Assembly: GCA_026390075.1 (NCBI GenBank)
Contig: JAPLGP010000033.1
Location: forward strand, 47,619 to 111,618
DNA from: Campylobacterales bacterium
GTDB taxonomy: Bacteria; Campylobacterota; Campylobacteria; Campylobacterales; Sulfurimonadaceae
Direction: 5' to 3'
Length of the DNA stretch: 64,000 nucleotides
Shown: piece after piece, positions 46,241 to 54,967 of the stretch
Numbering within the stretch: position 1 is the first letter of the stretch
Layout of the letters: each line of letters begins with the position of its first letter
Program-made: the position numbers and the translations under genes
The notes under the pieces: generated by a model
Seen by the model: only the letters and a program-made list of their open reading frames with translations
What the model was told of the DNA's origin: nothing
The model's database searches: none

Positions 46241-48604
46241 CTCAATTTCATTCACAACCACATGCATTTTATACAAAGAGTCTGGATTCAAAGAGATGGA
46301 ATCTATCTTATTTTCGACTAAAAATTGAGTGATTTCAGGATAGTCTGAAGGCGCTTGACCGCAGATACCGATGTATTTATCCGCTTTTTTACATGCCACT
46401 ATCGCCATTTGCAACATTCTTTTTACCGCCTCATTTCTCTCATCAAAAATGTGTGCTATCTTCGCACTCTCTCTGTCAACCCCGAGTGTGAGCTGTGTTA
46501 AGTCGTTTGAACCTATCGAATATCCATCAAATATCTCTAAAAACTTATCGGCTAAAATTACATTGGAAGGAATTTCGCACATGGCATATATTTCAAGAGA
46601 GTTTTCGCCCTGTACCAAACCTTGGCTTTTCATAATCTCCGCCACTTTTTTTCCCTCTTCTGGCGTTCTTACAAAGGGAATCATGATTTTTATATTTGTA
46701 AGTCCCATGTCATCTCTTACTCTTTTGAGTGCTTCACACTCCCACTCGAACGACTCTCTAGAACTAGCATCATAGTATCTTGAAGCACCTCGAAAGCCAA
46801 TCATTGGGTTTTCCTCCTCCGCCTCATAGACAAATCCGCCGAGCATATTTCTGTACTCATTACTTTTAAAGTCACTTGTTCTTATGATGACTGGTTTTGG
46901 ATAAAAAGCAGCGGCGATTGTACCGACTCCTTCACTTATTTTTTGCAAGACTAACTCTTTCATGTCGCTATATCCCGCAGCAAATGAGAGAATTTCATTC
47001 TCATCTTTTACATGGCGACCTTTGTGTAAATCAACGAGCGCCATCGGGTGCGCATTGATGGAATGGCTCATAATAAACTCCATTCGAGCAAGTCCAACTC
47101 CATCATTTGGCATTTTTGAGAGGTTAAATGCTTCAGCTGGATTTCCTATGTTCATAAAGAGTTTTGTTCTTGTCGGCTTTAAGTCACTCATATTTATGAT
47201 TTTGACAGAGTACGGAACCTCTCCCTCGTAAATATAGCCGTCATCTCCCTCTGCGCAACTCACAGTTACACTCATGCCGTTTTGAAGTATCTCCATTGCA
47301 TTATTGCATCCGACAACTGCTGGAACTCCTATTTCACGAGCTACAATGGCTGCATGGCAAGTACGGCTTCCACGGTTTGTGATGACAGCGGAGGCTTTTT
47401 TCATGATTGGTTCCCAGTCAGGGTTTGTAGTTTCTGCAACCAAAACCTCTCCATTTTCAAATGTGCCAAACTCCGATATGTTATGGATAACTCTTACTTT
47501 CCCGCTTCCTATTTTATCGCCAACTGCTCTTCCTGATGTTAAGAGTTTGGCATGTGCACTCTCTTTCAGTGAATATTTTTCTATACTTATCTCATTATGA
47601 AGTTTACTCTGGACTGTTTCAGGTCGCGCTTGAACGATATAGAGTTTATTATCTCCGCCATCTTTTGCCCACTCGATGTCCATATGACAGCTGTAATGTT
47701 CTTCGATAGTAAGTGCTGCTTTTGCCAAAGCTATTACCTCACTATCATTTATAGAAAAACTATTTTGCTCTTTTTCTGAGGTTTTTATATTTTGTGTTTG
47801 ATTCTTCGCATAAAGCATCTTCTCTTTTTTACTTCCGAGTGCGCGTTTTAGGATGGTGTTTTTACCCTCTTTGAGCGTAGGTTTAAAAACAAAAAACTCA
47901 TCCGCATTCACTCTTCCACTCACTACATTTTCGCCTAAACCCCAAATGGAGTTTATAAGTATCAAATTCTGCGAACCACTCTCCGTATCAACTGTAAACA
48001 TAATTCCGCTGGATGCGAGGTCGCTTCGAACCATCTTCTGAACTCCAACAGAGAGAGCTACTTTAAAATGGTCAAACCCTCGACTCGTTCTGTAGCTAAT
48101 AGCACGGTCAGTAAAGAGCGAAGCAAAGCACTTCAACACGCTTTTTAAAAGTTTTTCACTGCTGTTTATATTTAGAAATGTCTCCTGTTGCCCTGCGAAA
48201 CTTGCGTCTGGCAAATCTTCTGCCGTTCCTGAAGAGCGAACTGCAACATCAATATTTTGTGAGCCATACTCATTGGATAGAAGCTTGTAGGCTTCTTGAA
48301 GTTCTTTTTCTATTATTTGTGGAAGTTTCGATGAGAGGATGAGTTTACGAACTTCTTTTCCTCGTTTTTGAAGATTGGCAGTGTCTGAAATATCAAGACC
48401 CTCCAGAGCACTTTTTATTTTATCTTTTATCTTATTCTCTTCAAGGAGCAGCCAGTACGCATCGCTTGTGGTTGCAAAACCATTGGGCACATTTACACCC
48501 TTTAAAGTGAGATGCTGATACATTTCACCCAAACTGGCATTTTTACCACCTACTTTGGCAACATCATCAATGCCAAGTTGATTAAAAAAACAGATATATT
48601 GCAT
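46229..48604 (-). CDS. ppsA: Phosphoenolpyruvate synthase
   Basis: PpsA makes phosphoenolpyruvate from pyruvate and ATP for gluconeogenesis, needed by an autotroph. It has about 791 residues. Seen are VGGKNASLGEMYQHL, VAVRSSGTAEDLPDASFAGQQETFLN, the phospho-His motif ITNRGSRTCHAAIVAREIGVPAVVG and CGQAPSDYPE near the C-terminus. The track starts at 48622. The ATG at 48604 (MQYICFFNQLG) has GAGGAG at good spacing. Confidence 0.94.
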   Translation of the reverse strand: MQYICFFNQLGIDDVAKVGGKNASLGEMYQHLTLKGVNVPNGFATTSDAYWLLLEENKIKDKIKSALEGLDISDTANLQKRGKEVRKLILSSKLPQIIEKELQEAYKLLSNEYGSQNIDVAVRSSGTAEDLPDASFAGQQETFLNINSSEKLLKSVLKCFASLFTDRAISYRTSRGFDHFKVALSVGVQKMVRSDLASSGIMFTVDTESGSQNLILINSIWGLGENVVSGRVNADEFFVFKPTLKEGKNTILKRALGSKKEKMLYAKNQTQNIKTSEKEQNSFSINDSEVIALAKAALTIEEHYSCHMDIEWAKDGGDNKLYIVQARPETVQSKLHNEISIEKYSLKESAHAKLLTSGRAVGDKIGSGKVRVIHNISEFGTFENGEVLVAETTNPDWEPIMKKASAVITNRGSRTCHAAIVAREIGVPAVVGCNNAMEILQNGMSVTVSCAEGDDGYIYEGEVPYSVKIINMSDLKPTRTKLFMNIGNPAEAFNLSKMPNDGVGLARMEFIMSHSINAHPMALVDLHKGRHVKDENEILSFAAGYSDMKELVLQKISEGVGTIAAAFYPKPVIIRTSDFKSNEYRNMLGGFVYEAEEENPMIGFRGASRYYDASSRESFEWECEALKRVRDDMGLTNIKIMIPFVRTPEEGKKVAEIMKSQGLVQGENSLEIYAMCEIPSNVILADKFLEIFDGYSIGSNDLTQLTLGVDRESAKIAHIFDERNEAVKRMLQMAIVACKKADKYIGICGQAPSDYPEITQFLVENKIDSISLNPDSLYKMHVVVNEIESKL

Positions 48605-48705
48605 TACAAACTCCTCACACAAAATATGTTAATACATAGTAGCATAAGATATATATTTTTATAATAATTTCAATAATTTCAGTTTTAACAATGTAACTTG
48701 TTCGT

Positions 48706-49245
48706 TTAATCCATCCATCTTCTTGGGTCGTACCCATCACTTGGGCGTACAACTTCTTTTATGTGTAATTTCTTTAGCATCGTAAAAACTTCAGAACCAT
48801 CCATCGGACTATTTGCATCCGAGTTTTCTAAAGCAACAAATCCAAACTTCTCATAAAATTTTACTGCTCTAGAATTTTTTAAAACACTCACTGAAATTTG
48901 CTCATACATCGTTCCTGCTTCTAAAAGTAGCTGATCAAGTATAGCAGAACCAATACTCAGTTCTCTAAATTCAGGTTTTAGAGCTATGGTTAAAATAGGC
49001 GTTTTTTCATCCACAAAAGCATTTGCTTCTTCGCCCAATAGTCGAATCCAAGCTGCACCCGCTATTTTATGTTCTTTGAGAGCGTAGATTCCCATGTCTT
49101 TATGAGTAGCGCCATACTCTTTTGTGTATATCTTTAAAGCGGGGAAATCTTCAACGCTTCTTTCTAATACATCAAGACGATAGGCAAAGTGAAGCATGTC
49201 GGATGCGATTTTTTGCTCCGTGGAGCGTAAAAAATAAAGTTCCAT
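48706..49245 (-). CDS. GNAT-family N-acetyltransferase
   Basis: The 179-residue protein has the acetyl-CoA-binding stretch ILTIALKPEFRELSIGSAILDQLLLEA and the closing VSVLKNSRAVKFYEKFGFVALE. The substrate is unknown. It lies 2 bases after the ABC-F gene on the same strand, so it is probably co-transcribed. The C-terminus ends DGYDPRRWMD. Confidence 0.85.
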   Translation of the reverse strand: MELYFLRSTEQKIASDMLHFAYRLDVLERSVEDFPALKIYTKEYGATHKDMGIYALKEHKIAGAAWIRLLGEEANAFVDEKTPILTIALKPEFRELSIGSAILDQLLLEAGTMYEQISVSVLKNSRAVKFYEKFGFVALENSDANSPMDGSEVFTMLKKLHIKEVVRPSDGYDPRRWMD

Positions 49246-49247
49246 TT

Positions 49248-51083
49248 TTATCCTTCCAACGCAGTTAATTTGTCATCATAACTCTTTAAAATATCATCAA
49301 GGGAATTTTGAGCCACTTCTAAAAGTTCAAACTTTTTTTCTATCTCATTTTCTGTTTTAGAGATAAGTTGTGAGACTTCCATGATTTTTGAGTTATCTGA
49401 CTTGTTGGAAGCTTTGATTAAATCTGCATGATAAAGTTCCAGCATCTCTTCACTCTCAACTATAAAATTTTCTAGTTTTTCAACCTCTTTTTTGAGTGAC
49501 GAAGTCGCTTTGCTTCGCTCCTGAATAAGCGTTGCTCTAAGCTTTTTGTTCTCTTGTTTGTTAGTTTTTGGAGCAGTTTTTACTTTCGCAACTGGCTCTT
49601 CATCTTCCCAACCGATTTTTTCTAAAAAGAGTTCATAGCCTCCATCAAAATACTCCGCTCCATCTTTTGCAAAGATGATAAGTCTATCGCAAACTCTTCT
49701 AAGCAACTCTTCGGAGTGCGTTACGATGATAACTGAACCTTGAAAATTTTGAATAGCCACAGTCAGAGCTTCAATAGAGTCCATATCGAGGTGATTTGTT
49801 GGCTCATCCAAAAAGAGTAAGTTCACATTTCTAGCTAAAATCTGCCCCAACATAACACGGCTTTTTTCACCGCCCGAGAGTAGTGAAATTTTCTTTTTAG
49901 CATTCTCTCCGCTAAACATCATTCCACCGCAAATGCTTCTTACATTGGACTCTGAAAGGTTAGGATTGCCTACATAAATCTCATCCATTACTGTATTTTT
50001 AGGGTTAAGATGTGCAATGTTTGTTTGTCCAAAATGGGCATGTGCAGTTGTTGTATGAAACTTTACTTCGCCGCTAAGTGGTTTTAATTCTCCTGCGATA
50101 TTATTTAAAAGAGTCGATTTTCCTTTACCGTTTTTCCCGATAATCCCTAAACACTCCCCTTTTTCAAGTGCAAAAGAGATGTTTTTAAATAAAATATTTT
50201 CTGGCGTATATCCAAAACTCAAATCTTTCACTTCAAGCAAAACTTTTGCAGGTGTATCTTTGAAGTTAAAATCAAATTTCAGAGTCGAATCAAAACCTAA
50301 ATCATCAAGCAAATCCATCTTCTCAAGCTGTTTTACTTTTGACTGAGCCAACGCGGCTGTAGAAGCTCTTGCTTTGTTTCTTGCTATAAAATCTTCAAGC
50401 TCTTTTACTTTTTTATCTTGTGAAATTTTCTGTTTTTCATACAACTCTTCATTTGCTTTTAACTGTGCATAAAACTTATGCGTATCTCCAGCAATGAGGC
50501 TCAAAGATTTGCGGATAATCCCCATAGTGTGGGTTGTGATACTATCCATAAAATCTCTATCGTGGGTAACTAAAATAATCTCGCCAAGAAATGCCTTTAA
50601 AAAAGTTCTCAACCAGCGAAGTGAAACGATATCGAGGTAATTGGTAGGTTCATCCAAAAGAAGCAAGTTTGGTTCGGTTACCAAAAGCTTTGCAAGATTT
50701 ATCCGTATCTGATATCCGCCTGAAAAAGAGAGTGGATTTTTCTCCAAATCTTCTTGTGTAAATCCCAAACCAAAAAGAATCTTCTCAACTTTATAGAGAC
50801 TAAACTTATCATCATCCGCCAAGGCTAAAGCAGCCTCTTCTCTAAGTGTAGGCTCACTAAATTCAAGATGCTGTTTGAGTGCACCGATTTTATACCCTTT
50901 TGGTATCACTATCTCACCACTATCGGGAGTGTCTTCGCCTAAAATAAGTTTAAAAAGTGTTGATTTTCCGCTTCCGTTTCTTCCGACTAAACCTATTTTA
51001 TTACCAGAGTTGAGTTTGAAGTTAAGGTCTGAAAAAAGCTCTTGAGAGGTAAAACTTTTGGAAATATTTATGAGTTGTATCAT
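49248..51083 (-). CDS. ABC-F family ATPase (Uup/YheS-like)
   Basis: The 611-residue protein has two ATPase domains: Walker A GRNGSGKST and GKNGKGKST, signatures LSFSGGYQIRINLAKLL and LSGGEKSRVMLGQIL, Walker B LLLLDEPTNYLD and LLFLDEPTNHLD. The inter-domain linker (KVKELEDFIARNKARASTAALAQSK) and a C-terminal coiled coil are ABC-F features. There are no membrane spans. These proteins act on ribosomes. A TATAAT box lies 33 bases upstream. Confidence 0.9.
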   Translation of the reverse strand: MIQLINISKSFTSQELFSDLNFKLNSGNKIGLVGRNGSGKSTLFKLILGEDTPDSGEIVIPKGYKIGALKQHLEFSEPTLREEAALALADDDKFSLYKVEKILFGLGFTQEDLEKNPLSFSGGYQIRINLAKLLVTEPNLLLLDEPTNYLDIVSLRWLRTFLKAFLGEIILVTHDRDFMDSITTHTMGIIRKSLSLIAGDTHKFYAQLKANEELYEKQKISQDKKVKELEDFIARNKARASTAALAQSKVKQLEKMDLLDDLGFDSTLKFDFNFKDTPAKVLLEVKDLSFGYTPENILFKNISFALEKGECLGIIGKNGKGKSTLLNNIAGELKPLSGEVKFHTTTAHAHFGQTNIAHLNPKNTVMDEIYVGNPNLSESNVRSICGGMMFSGENAKKKISLLSGGEKSRVMLGQILARNVNLLFLDEPTNHLDMDSIEALTVAIQNFQGSVIIVTHSEELLRRVCDRLIIFAKDGAEYFDGGYELFLEKIGWEDEEPVAKVKTAPKTNKQENKKLRATLIQERSKATSSLKKEVEKLENFIVESEEMLELYHADLIKASNKSDNSKIMEVSQLISKTENEIEKKFELLEVAQNSLDDILKSYDDKLTALEG

Positions 51084-51115
51084 GGGAATCTTCTTGTTGG
51101 TTTAATAATTTGCGT

Positions 51116-51121
51116 ATTATA
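51116..51121 (-). promoter_or_regulatory. Probable -10 box of the ABC-F gene
   Basis: The minus strand reads GCTATAATACGC, 33 bases before the ATG. An exact copy of the dispersed 9-mer lies just upstream at 51150-51158. Confidence 0.5.
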
Positions 51122-51149
51122 GCAAGGATTACTCAAGCATGGAATGTAT

Positions 51150-51158
51150 GGCATGTGG
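51150..51158 (-). repeat. Intergenic copy of the 9-mer (GGCATGTGG on +)
   Basis: Context GTATGGCATGTGGGTTTT. It lies between the porin terminator and the ABC-F promoter. It is one of only two copies in which the base before CCACATGCC is C rather than T. Confidence 0.9.
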
Positions 51159-51177
51159 GTTTTGGTATAAAGAGCAA

Positions 51178-51203
51178 ATATAAAGCCTAAAAAGGCTTTA
51201 TAT
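51178..51203 (-). terminator. Terminator after the porin gene
   Basis: ATATAAAGCCT / AGGCTTTATAT is a perfect 11-bp stem with an AAAA loop, 43 bases beyond the porin stop codon. Confidence 0.7.
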
Positions 51204-51245
51204 AAACAGGGGAATGAATGAATTTTTAGAGTTTTTTTGTAAAGA

Positions 51246-52526
51246 TTACCAGCTAACTTGAGCAGTTAACATACCTGCTGTCCAATCTTGAACAACTGTT
51301 CCAGCATAGTTAGCATGGTCTTTAGCTTTAAATGTCTGACCTGTTAAAAGCCATTTGAAATTTTTGTTTTGTTTCCAAGCAGCACCATAGATATAGTTAT
51401 TTGTGCTTAAATCATCAAAACCATCTTTTTTAGCTGTCCAGCCATCTGCACGAGCCAAGATTTCATACTGATAGTTAGCACCCATACGGTATGTTGCATT
51501 TACAGAATAACCATTTCCATTTTTATTATAAGCACTAGTAGTGCTTGCAACAACTCCACCATCTTTGTTGTCATTTTCAGCTTTGATGTATTGCGCTGAT
51601 AATAAAAGTGATGGCATATTATAAACTGTATGTAAGCCATAGATTTTATAGTCTGAAGCTTGTTTATCAGCATTAAGATTTGTAGAGTTTTTAGCATTAT
51701 ATTGACCCCAAAATGATGCGTCAAAATATGTATCTTTTATAGGATTACGGTGAGTTTTACCGTTGCCAAGCATAGCACCTGTTAATCTCCATTCTAAAGA
51801 GTTACCAGTACCTAATTTATCTGTAATACCGTTATGTGAAGCAGCTCCATCTTTACCATGATAACCTTCACCATTAAATAGACCGACTTCAGATGTAAAA
51901 TAATCAGTTTTAGTTTGAAAGTTTACACCTAAATCTGCTGAGTTAGATAAATTTGCTGTTTCATCAGCTTCTGTTAAAACTTTAGAAATTGAGCGGTAGA
52001 ACCAAGCGTTGTGCTCTTCATAATCTATCCATGGGCGGTGTGCTTGACCAAATTCTACACCTGTATATGGTAGAACTTCATTCAAATATAAGTACGCATA
52101 TTTAACAATTACTTCTTGATAATTATTAGCGTCAAGAGTTGCATCAAGAGTTACACGAAAGTAGCTTTTTGGATCATCAAGTACGAATGCTTTTGCTTGA
52201 ACATAGTTACGACGCATCTCAAAGTTACCATTTGTAGTACCAACTTTATCACCTAGAGGAGTAGTAAGACCATGTGCAGTTTCATCTGATTGTTTTAAAT
52301 CACTTGTACTTTTATAAGTGTAACCTAAATAATGCTCACCACTAAATTCTAATTTAGAAGAGTTAGCAAAAACCGAAGTCTCTTTACTCACAACCTCTGT
52401 ACGACCCTCAGCTGGAGTTGTAAAAACTTGACCATTCGCATCTGTGTAGAATTTAACATCACTAGCAGACGCACCAATCGTACCGATAGTTAAAGCAGCT
52501 AATGCTGATAAAACGATTTTATTCAT
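51246..52526 (-). CDS. Outer membrane porin
   Basis: The 426-residue protein has a signal peptide (MNKIVLSALAALTIGTIGASA) and amphipathic barrel strands ending in the aromatic residue of MLTAQVSW, as required for outer membrane insertion. It has FGQAHRPWIDYEEHNAWFYRS, a segment seen in epsilonproteobacterial porins. The transported solute is unknown. It is flanked by a terminator and, 5', by a divergent Sel1 gene. Confidence 0.85.
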   Translation of the reverse strand: MNKIVLSALAALTIGTIGASASDVKFYTDANGQVFTTPAEGRTEVVSKETSVFANSSKLEFSGEHYLGYTYKSTSDLKQSDETAHGLTTPLGDKVGTTNGNFEMRRNYVQAKAFVLDDPKSYFRVTLDATLDANNYQEVIVKYAYLYLNEVLPYTGVEFGQAHRPWIDYEEHNAWFYRSISKVLTEADETANLSNSADLGVNFQTKTDYFTSEVGLFNGEGYHGKDGAASHNGITDKLGTGNSLEWRLTGAMLGNGKTHRNPIKDTYFDASFWGQYNAKNSTNLNADKQASDYKIYGLHTVYNMPSLLLSAQYIKAENDNKDGGVVASTTSAYNKNGNGYSVNATYRMGANYQYEILARADGWTAKKDGFDDLSTNNYIYGAAWKQNKNFKWLLTGQTFKAKDHANYAGTVVQDWTAGMLTAQVSW

Positions 52527-52589
52527 TTTTGATTTCCTTATTTTTTATTGGCGAAAGTATAAAATATTTTGGTTACAGCTAGATTACAT

Positions 52590-52598
52590 GGCATGTGG
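52590..52598 (-). repeat. Intergenic copy of the 9-mer (GGCATGTGG on +)
   Basis: Context TTACATGGCATGTGGAACTT, in the divergent promoter region between the porin and Sel1 genes, about 23 bases upstream of a TATAAT at 52621-52626. Confidence 0.9.
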
Positions 52599-52649
52599 AA
52601 CTTAACCTAAAATGTGTTACTATAATCTAAATTTTTTTAGGGGTGTGTT

Positions 52650-53273
52650 ATGAAAAAATTATTTTTAGTAGTATTGTTTTTGGGTATAAATTTATCTGCT
52701 GATTTAGTCAGTGATGGAGTTATAGAGTATAAAAATAGCAACTATACTCGGGCAATTGAACTATTGACTAGTGCTTGTGATGCTTCGAATATGAGCGGAT
52801 GTTATAATCTTGGGGTAATCTATGTGAATGCAAAGGGCATAAAAAAAGATTACATAAAAGCAAGAGAACTTTATACTTTGGCTTGTGATAATGGATATAC
52901 TGATGCATGTGCGAATCTAGGGGTTTTCTATGAAAATGGATTAGATGTAAAAATTGATTATCCACATGCCAAAGAGTTATATACGAAAGCTTGTGATGCT
53001 GGAAACTTTACTGGATGTCACAATCTAGGAGTAATGTATGAAAAAGCAAACGGCGTGCAAAAAGATTATAGAAAAGCGGGAGAGTTTTATACGCAATCGT
53101 GCAATAATGGAGTGAGTGAAGGATGTTACAATCTTGGAAATTTTTATAGAAGTGGAAAAGGTGTGAGACAAAATGAAAGTACAGCCAAAGAATTTTATGG
53201 AAGGGCGTGTGATTTAGGAAATAGCGATGGATGCAGCCGTTATAAAAGACTTAATGAAGAAGGCGTGAAGTAA
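52650..53273 (+). CDS. Cysteine-rich Sel1-repeat (Hcp-like) secreted protein
   Basis: The 207-residue protein has a signal peptide (MKKLFLVVLFLGINLSA) and five Sel1 repeats of about 36 residues, each with a Cys pair (ACDASNMSGCYNLGVIYVNAKGIKKDYIKARELY, and so on). This is the Helicobacter cysteine-rich protein pattern. A TATAAT box lies at 52621-52626. The 9-mer copy at 52962 encodes YPHAK where the sister repeats have DYIKA or DYRKA, showing the motif has been fitted into one repeat. Confidence 0.88.
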   Translation: MKKLFLVVLFLGINLSADLVSDGVIEYKNSNYTRAIELLTSACDASNMSGCYNLGVIYVNAKGIKKDYIKARELYTLACDNGYTDACANLGVFYENGLDVKIDYPHAKELYTKACDAGNFTGCHNLGVMYEKANGVQKDYRKAGEFYTQSCNNGVSEGCYNLGNFYRSGKGVRQNESTAKEFYGRACDLGNSDGCSRYKRLNEEGVK

Positions 53274-53355
53274 ATAGACTTCATTGAGTCTGATTTGTAA
53301 AATATTTTAACACCGAGTAAAGTCGTGTTATAATACTTTCAAAAAAGGTGAGCCG

Positions 53356-53790
53356 ATGGAAATTACATTACTTTTGCAGTTTGGGTTAGCCTTGATTTTC
53401 GTATTGGGGTTTTTAATCTTCTTGCTTTTATTAGCTAGAAGAAAAAGAGTACCACAAAGTGTAAATGAAGTAAAAGTAGTGAATGAGTCAGTAGTTGACT
53501 TAGAGTCTCTTAAAGCAATCATTGAGCATAAACGAACAACTTCTAAAGAGTTGCAAGAGGCACTTGATTTGGTGTTAAAATATTATGGAGTGATTCCTAA
53601 CAAGATAGGAGTTCTTTACCATCATGACTTTCAAATATATATGGATATACTTTTTAGTATCTGCATCCATCCAAATACAAACAAAAAAATCATTCTTGGT
53701 TTTGATAAAGAGCTTGAGAGATTAAATCCTGAGTATAAAGTAGAAATTAACGAAGCAATTACAAGAGGGCTAAACTCCAGAGAAGTTTAG
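53356..53790 (+). CDS. Small membrane-anchored protein of unknown function
   Basis: The 144-residue protein has one N-terminal membrane helix (LLLQFGLALIFVLGFLIFLLLLARRKR) and a cytoplasmic part of about 110 residues (SKELQEALDLVLKYYGVIPNKIG, FSICIHPNTNKKIILGFDKELERLNPEYK). I do not recognise the family. It has its own TATAAT (53329-53334) and ends at a terminator shared with the convergent receptor gene. Confidence 0.6.
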   Translation: MEITLLLQFGLALIFVLGFLIFLLLLARRKRVPQSVNEVKVVNESVVDLESLKAIIEHKRTTSKELQEALDLVLKYYGVIPNKIGVLYHHDFQIYMDILFSICIHPNTNKKIILGFDKELERLNPEYKVEINEAITRGLNSREV

Positions 53791-53792
53791 CC
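53768..53792. terminator. Bidirectional terminator hairpin
   Basis: GGCTAAACT / AGTTTAGCC with a 7-base loop lies across the stop codon of the 53356 gene and just before the convergent receptor gene end. Confidence 0.65.
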
Positions 53793-53798
53793 TCTGTT

Positions 53799-54914
53799 CT
53801 AGTTGTGTCTAATTCTTCTCTCTTCTTCGAGCATAGCAGTTAAGTTTTCTATACCTTTCTTGCTTGCTTCTTCTGCAGCATTAAAATAAGTCATAACATT
53901 TTTAGCTTCTTGTGTACATGTTCCATTTTTAACACAATCAACAGCTTTTTTGATATTGTCATGAACCTCTTTGTGAGGTGCGGCCATTTTAGAGTAGCTT
54001 GGACATTTACCAAATTTATCTTTTCCAATACCCTCAAAGTACCATTTTCCAAGTCTGCATTCTGTATCGGCTGCAAAGTGACCAGTTGCTTCGCCTCTAA
54101 ATACAGATTTATACCCATTTGCTTTAAACAATAGGTGGTCAAGTTTACTTAAAACCATAAAAATTGCATAAGTAATATCTTTGTTTTCAATAGAAATCAG
54201 CTCTGTGTTGGATGAAAGTTCATGTATTCTTGCTTGAAAAATATCCATTTGCGCATTTGAGCTTTGAGATAACTCTTCCATTGCTCTTGAATGCGTATGA
54301 ACTTCTTGCGTGTTTTGTTTGAGGCTTTGAACTGTGATTTCAACTTCGCTTGTAGCTTTTTGCGTTCTCTCTGCTAGTTTACGAACTTCATCTGCTACAA
54401 CCGCAAATCCTCGTCCATGTTCACCAGCTCTTGCGGCTTCTATTGCAGCATTAAGAGCTAGAAGATTTGTTTGGTTAGAGATATCTTTTATGAGATTTAT
54501 AACATCAGAAATGCTTTCAACATTTTGGTTAAGTGTATTTACTTGCTCATAAGTGCTTGTGATATGTTCAAGCAAAGCATCCATATCGTGTGCTAAGTTA
54601 TTTACATCTTCTAGCGTATTTTGAGTGTATTCACCATTTTGTTTATTTTTATTATCTACATCTTCTAAGTCTTTTAGGTTCGCACCTAAGTCGCCTTGTA
54701 TGATTTTTAAATCTCTTTCACAACCATCTGTGAGACCTTTTGTCAAAGAATGCATAAGTTCATTCATAACTTTTTCACTATCAGCATATCTTGCCGACTT
54801 TTCTAGTTCTAAAACTCTTGCATGTGCATCTTCAAGCTCATTTTTAAGAGAATGAATTTCATGCTCTTGTCTGCTTATAGTCTCTTCTAATTCACGATTA
54901 TTTCCAAAAAACAT
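53799..54914 (-). CDS. Cytoplasmic chemoreceptor with C-terminal CZB zinc-binding domain
   Basis: The 371-residue protein has no membrane helix. A coiled coil ([29 protein letters not shown]) precedes the signalling hairpin tip [39 protein letters not shown]. The last 130 residues form a CZB domain ([55 protein letters not shown]), whose His/Cys set binds zinc. Such receptors sense zinc-linked or oxidant signals. It stands alone with flanking non-coding DNA. Confidence 0.9.
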   Translation of the reverse strand: MFFGNNRELEETISRQEHEIHSLKNELEDAHARVLELEKSARYADSEKVMNELMHSLTKGLTDGCERDLKIIQGDLGANLKDLEDVDNKNKQNGEYTQNTLEDVNNLAHDMDALLEHITSTYEQVNTLNQNVESISDVINLIKDISNQTNLLALNAAIEAARAGEHGRGFAVVADEVRKLAERTQKATSEVEITVQSLKQNTQEVHTHSRAMEELSQSSNAQMDIFQARIHELSSNTELISIENKDITYAIFMVLSKLDHLLFKANGYKSVFRGEATGHFAADTECRLGKWYFEGIGKDKFGKCPSYSKMAAPHKEVHDNIKKAVDCVKNGTCTQEAKNVMTYFNAAEEASKKGIENLTAMLEEERRIRHN

Positions 54915-54967
54915 AACTTTCCCTTTGGTTTTAAATTGCCCGATTATATACTAAAAATTATTAAAAA